From contig NZ_CAJTXD010000002.1 in NCBI RefSeq assembly GCF_910580175.1, positions 186,001 through 250,000 of the forward strand: a DNA stretch of 64,000 nt, read 5' to 3'. A program made the translations under genes and the position numbers. The notes beneath the pieces are model-generated. The model was not told the DNA's origin, ran no database searches, and saw nothing but the letters and a program-made list of their open reading frames with translations. Origin of the DNA: an uncultured Alistipes sp. (GTDB lineage: Bacteria; Bacteroidota; Bacteroidia; Bacteroidales; Rikenellaceae). Numbering within the stretch: position 1 is the stretch's first letter; each line of letters starts with the position of its first letter. Shown here in pieces: positions 63,929 through 64,000 of the stretch.

Positions 63929-64000
63929 TTAGAAGCTGAAACCTACGCCGATCGAAAATACGTTTGCGTGGAGTTTGTAGTTGCCCGAGAATACTTCGGT
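63929..64000 (-). CDS. outer-membrane beta-barrel protein (partial, C-terminal 23 residues)
   Basis: The gene enters from beyond the window end. The visible end reads TEVFSGNYKLHANVFSIGVG then FSF and TAA. The alternating pattern ending in Phe is the classic C-terminal strand of outer-membrane barrels. The 250 bases between it and tRNA-Arg hold the repeat and no gene. Confidence 0.75.
   Translation of the reverse strand, partial: TEVFSGNYKLHANVFSIGVGFSF

Noticed and set aside
63666..63932. Small plus-strand open frame across the repeat (88 codons)
   Set aside because: It merely translates the direct repeat (RLHFAEREYLGR twice) and overlaps the tRNA-Arg promoter; no start context or homology.

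Overview
The window reads as chromosomal DNA from a GC-rich member of the Bacteroidales. An Alistipes-like organism (Rikenellaceae) fits best. The reasons are: promoters of the Bacteroidetes type (TTG, 19-20 bases, TAnnTTTG) at several operons; almost no Shine-Dalgarno sequences; a fused LpxC-FabZ; surface lipoproteins of the fimbrillin, DUF4493 and PCMD families; a two-subunit methylmalonyl-CoA mutase; and the Bacteroidetes gene order tRNAs-tuf-tRNA(Trp)-secE-nusG-rplKAJL-rpoBC. The genus is inferred, not shown. I found no prophage, insertion sequence, CRISPR array or recombinase gene.

Layout. 1-855: truncated mannose-1-phosphate guanylyltransferase, minus strand. 1009-4592: phosphatidylserine synthase, a putative porin and a lytic transglycosylase. 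4705-5264: a gene-poor segment bounded by near-perfect 20-bp inverted repeats and holding the C-terminal end of a broken fimbrial-type (FISUMP) gene. 5263-15485, minus: a tightly packed seven-gene surface operon, in transcription order fimbrillin-like lipoprotein, three DUF4493 lipoproteins (the third with a PCMD domain), two tandem paralogous outer-membrane barrels and a second PCMD lipoprotein. 15679-17862: S9 peptidase. 17957-20999: Nudix hydrolase, HU, a 29-residue highly basic peptide that may be a ribosomal protein, a chain of RNA hairpins and RNase G. 21072-32335: mfd, coaX, an outer-membrane protein, a TPR protein, lptC, a CNNM/CBS protein and a PpiD-like chaperone.

32790-38306: methylmalonyl-CoA mutase (mutAB) converging on a CoA-transferase, which fits succinate/propionate/acetate fermentation. 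38330-45322, minus: rimP-nusA-infB and, upstream of it, lpxC/fabZ-lpxA. A strong promoter for rimP lies inside the lpxA terminator. 45409-47744: a TonB-like protein and a K+/H+ antiporter. 48083-61794: the transcription-translation cluster. Tandem promoters precede tRNA Thr, Tyr and Gly, then come tuf, tRNA-Trp, secE, nusG, rplK, rplA, rplJ, rplL, a probable attenuator and long leader, rpoB, rpoC and a strong terminator. 61900-62300: a frameshifted outer-membrane protein relic. 62394-63673, minus: tRNA-Arg(CCT) only 5 nt ahead of sdaA, with its promoter inside a direct repeat. 63929-64000: the last 23 codons of another outer-membrane barrel.

The best leads are the inverted-repeat segment behind the surface operon, the surface operon itself, the 29-residue basic peptide with the structured RNase G leader, the tRNA-Arg-sdaA junction, and the regulatory leaders of rimP-nusA-infB and rpoBC.
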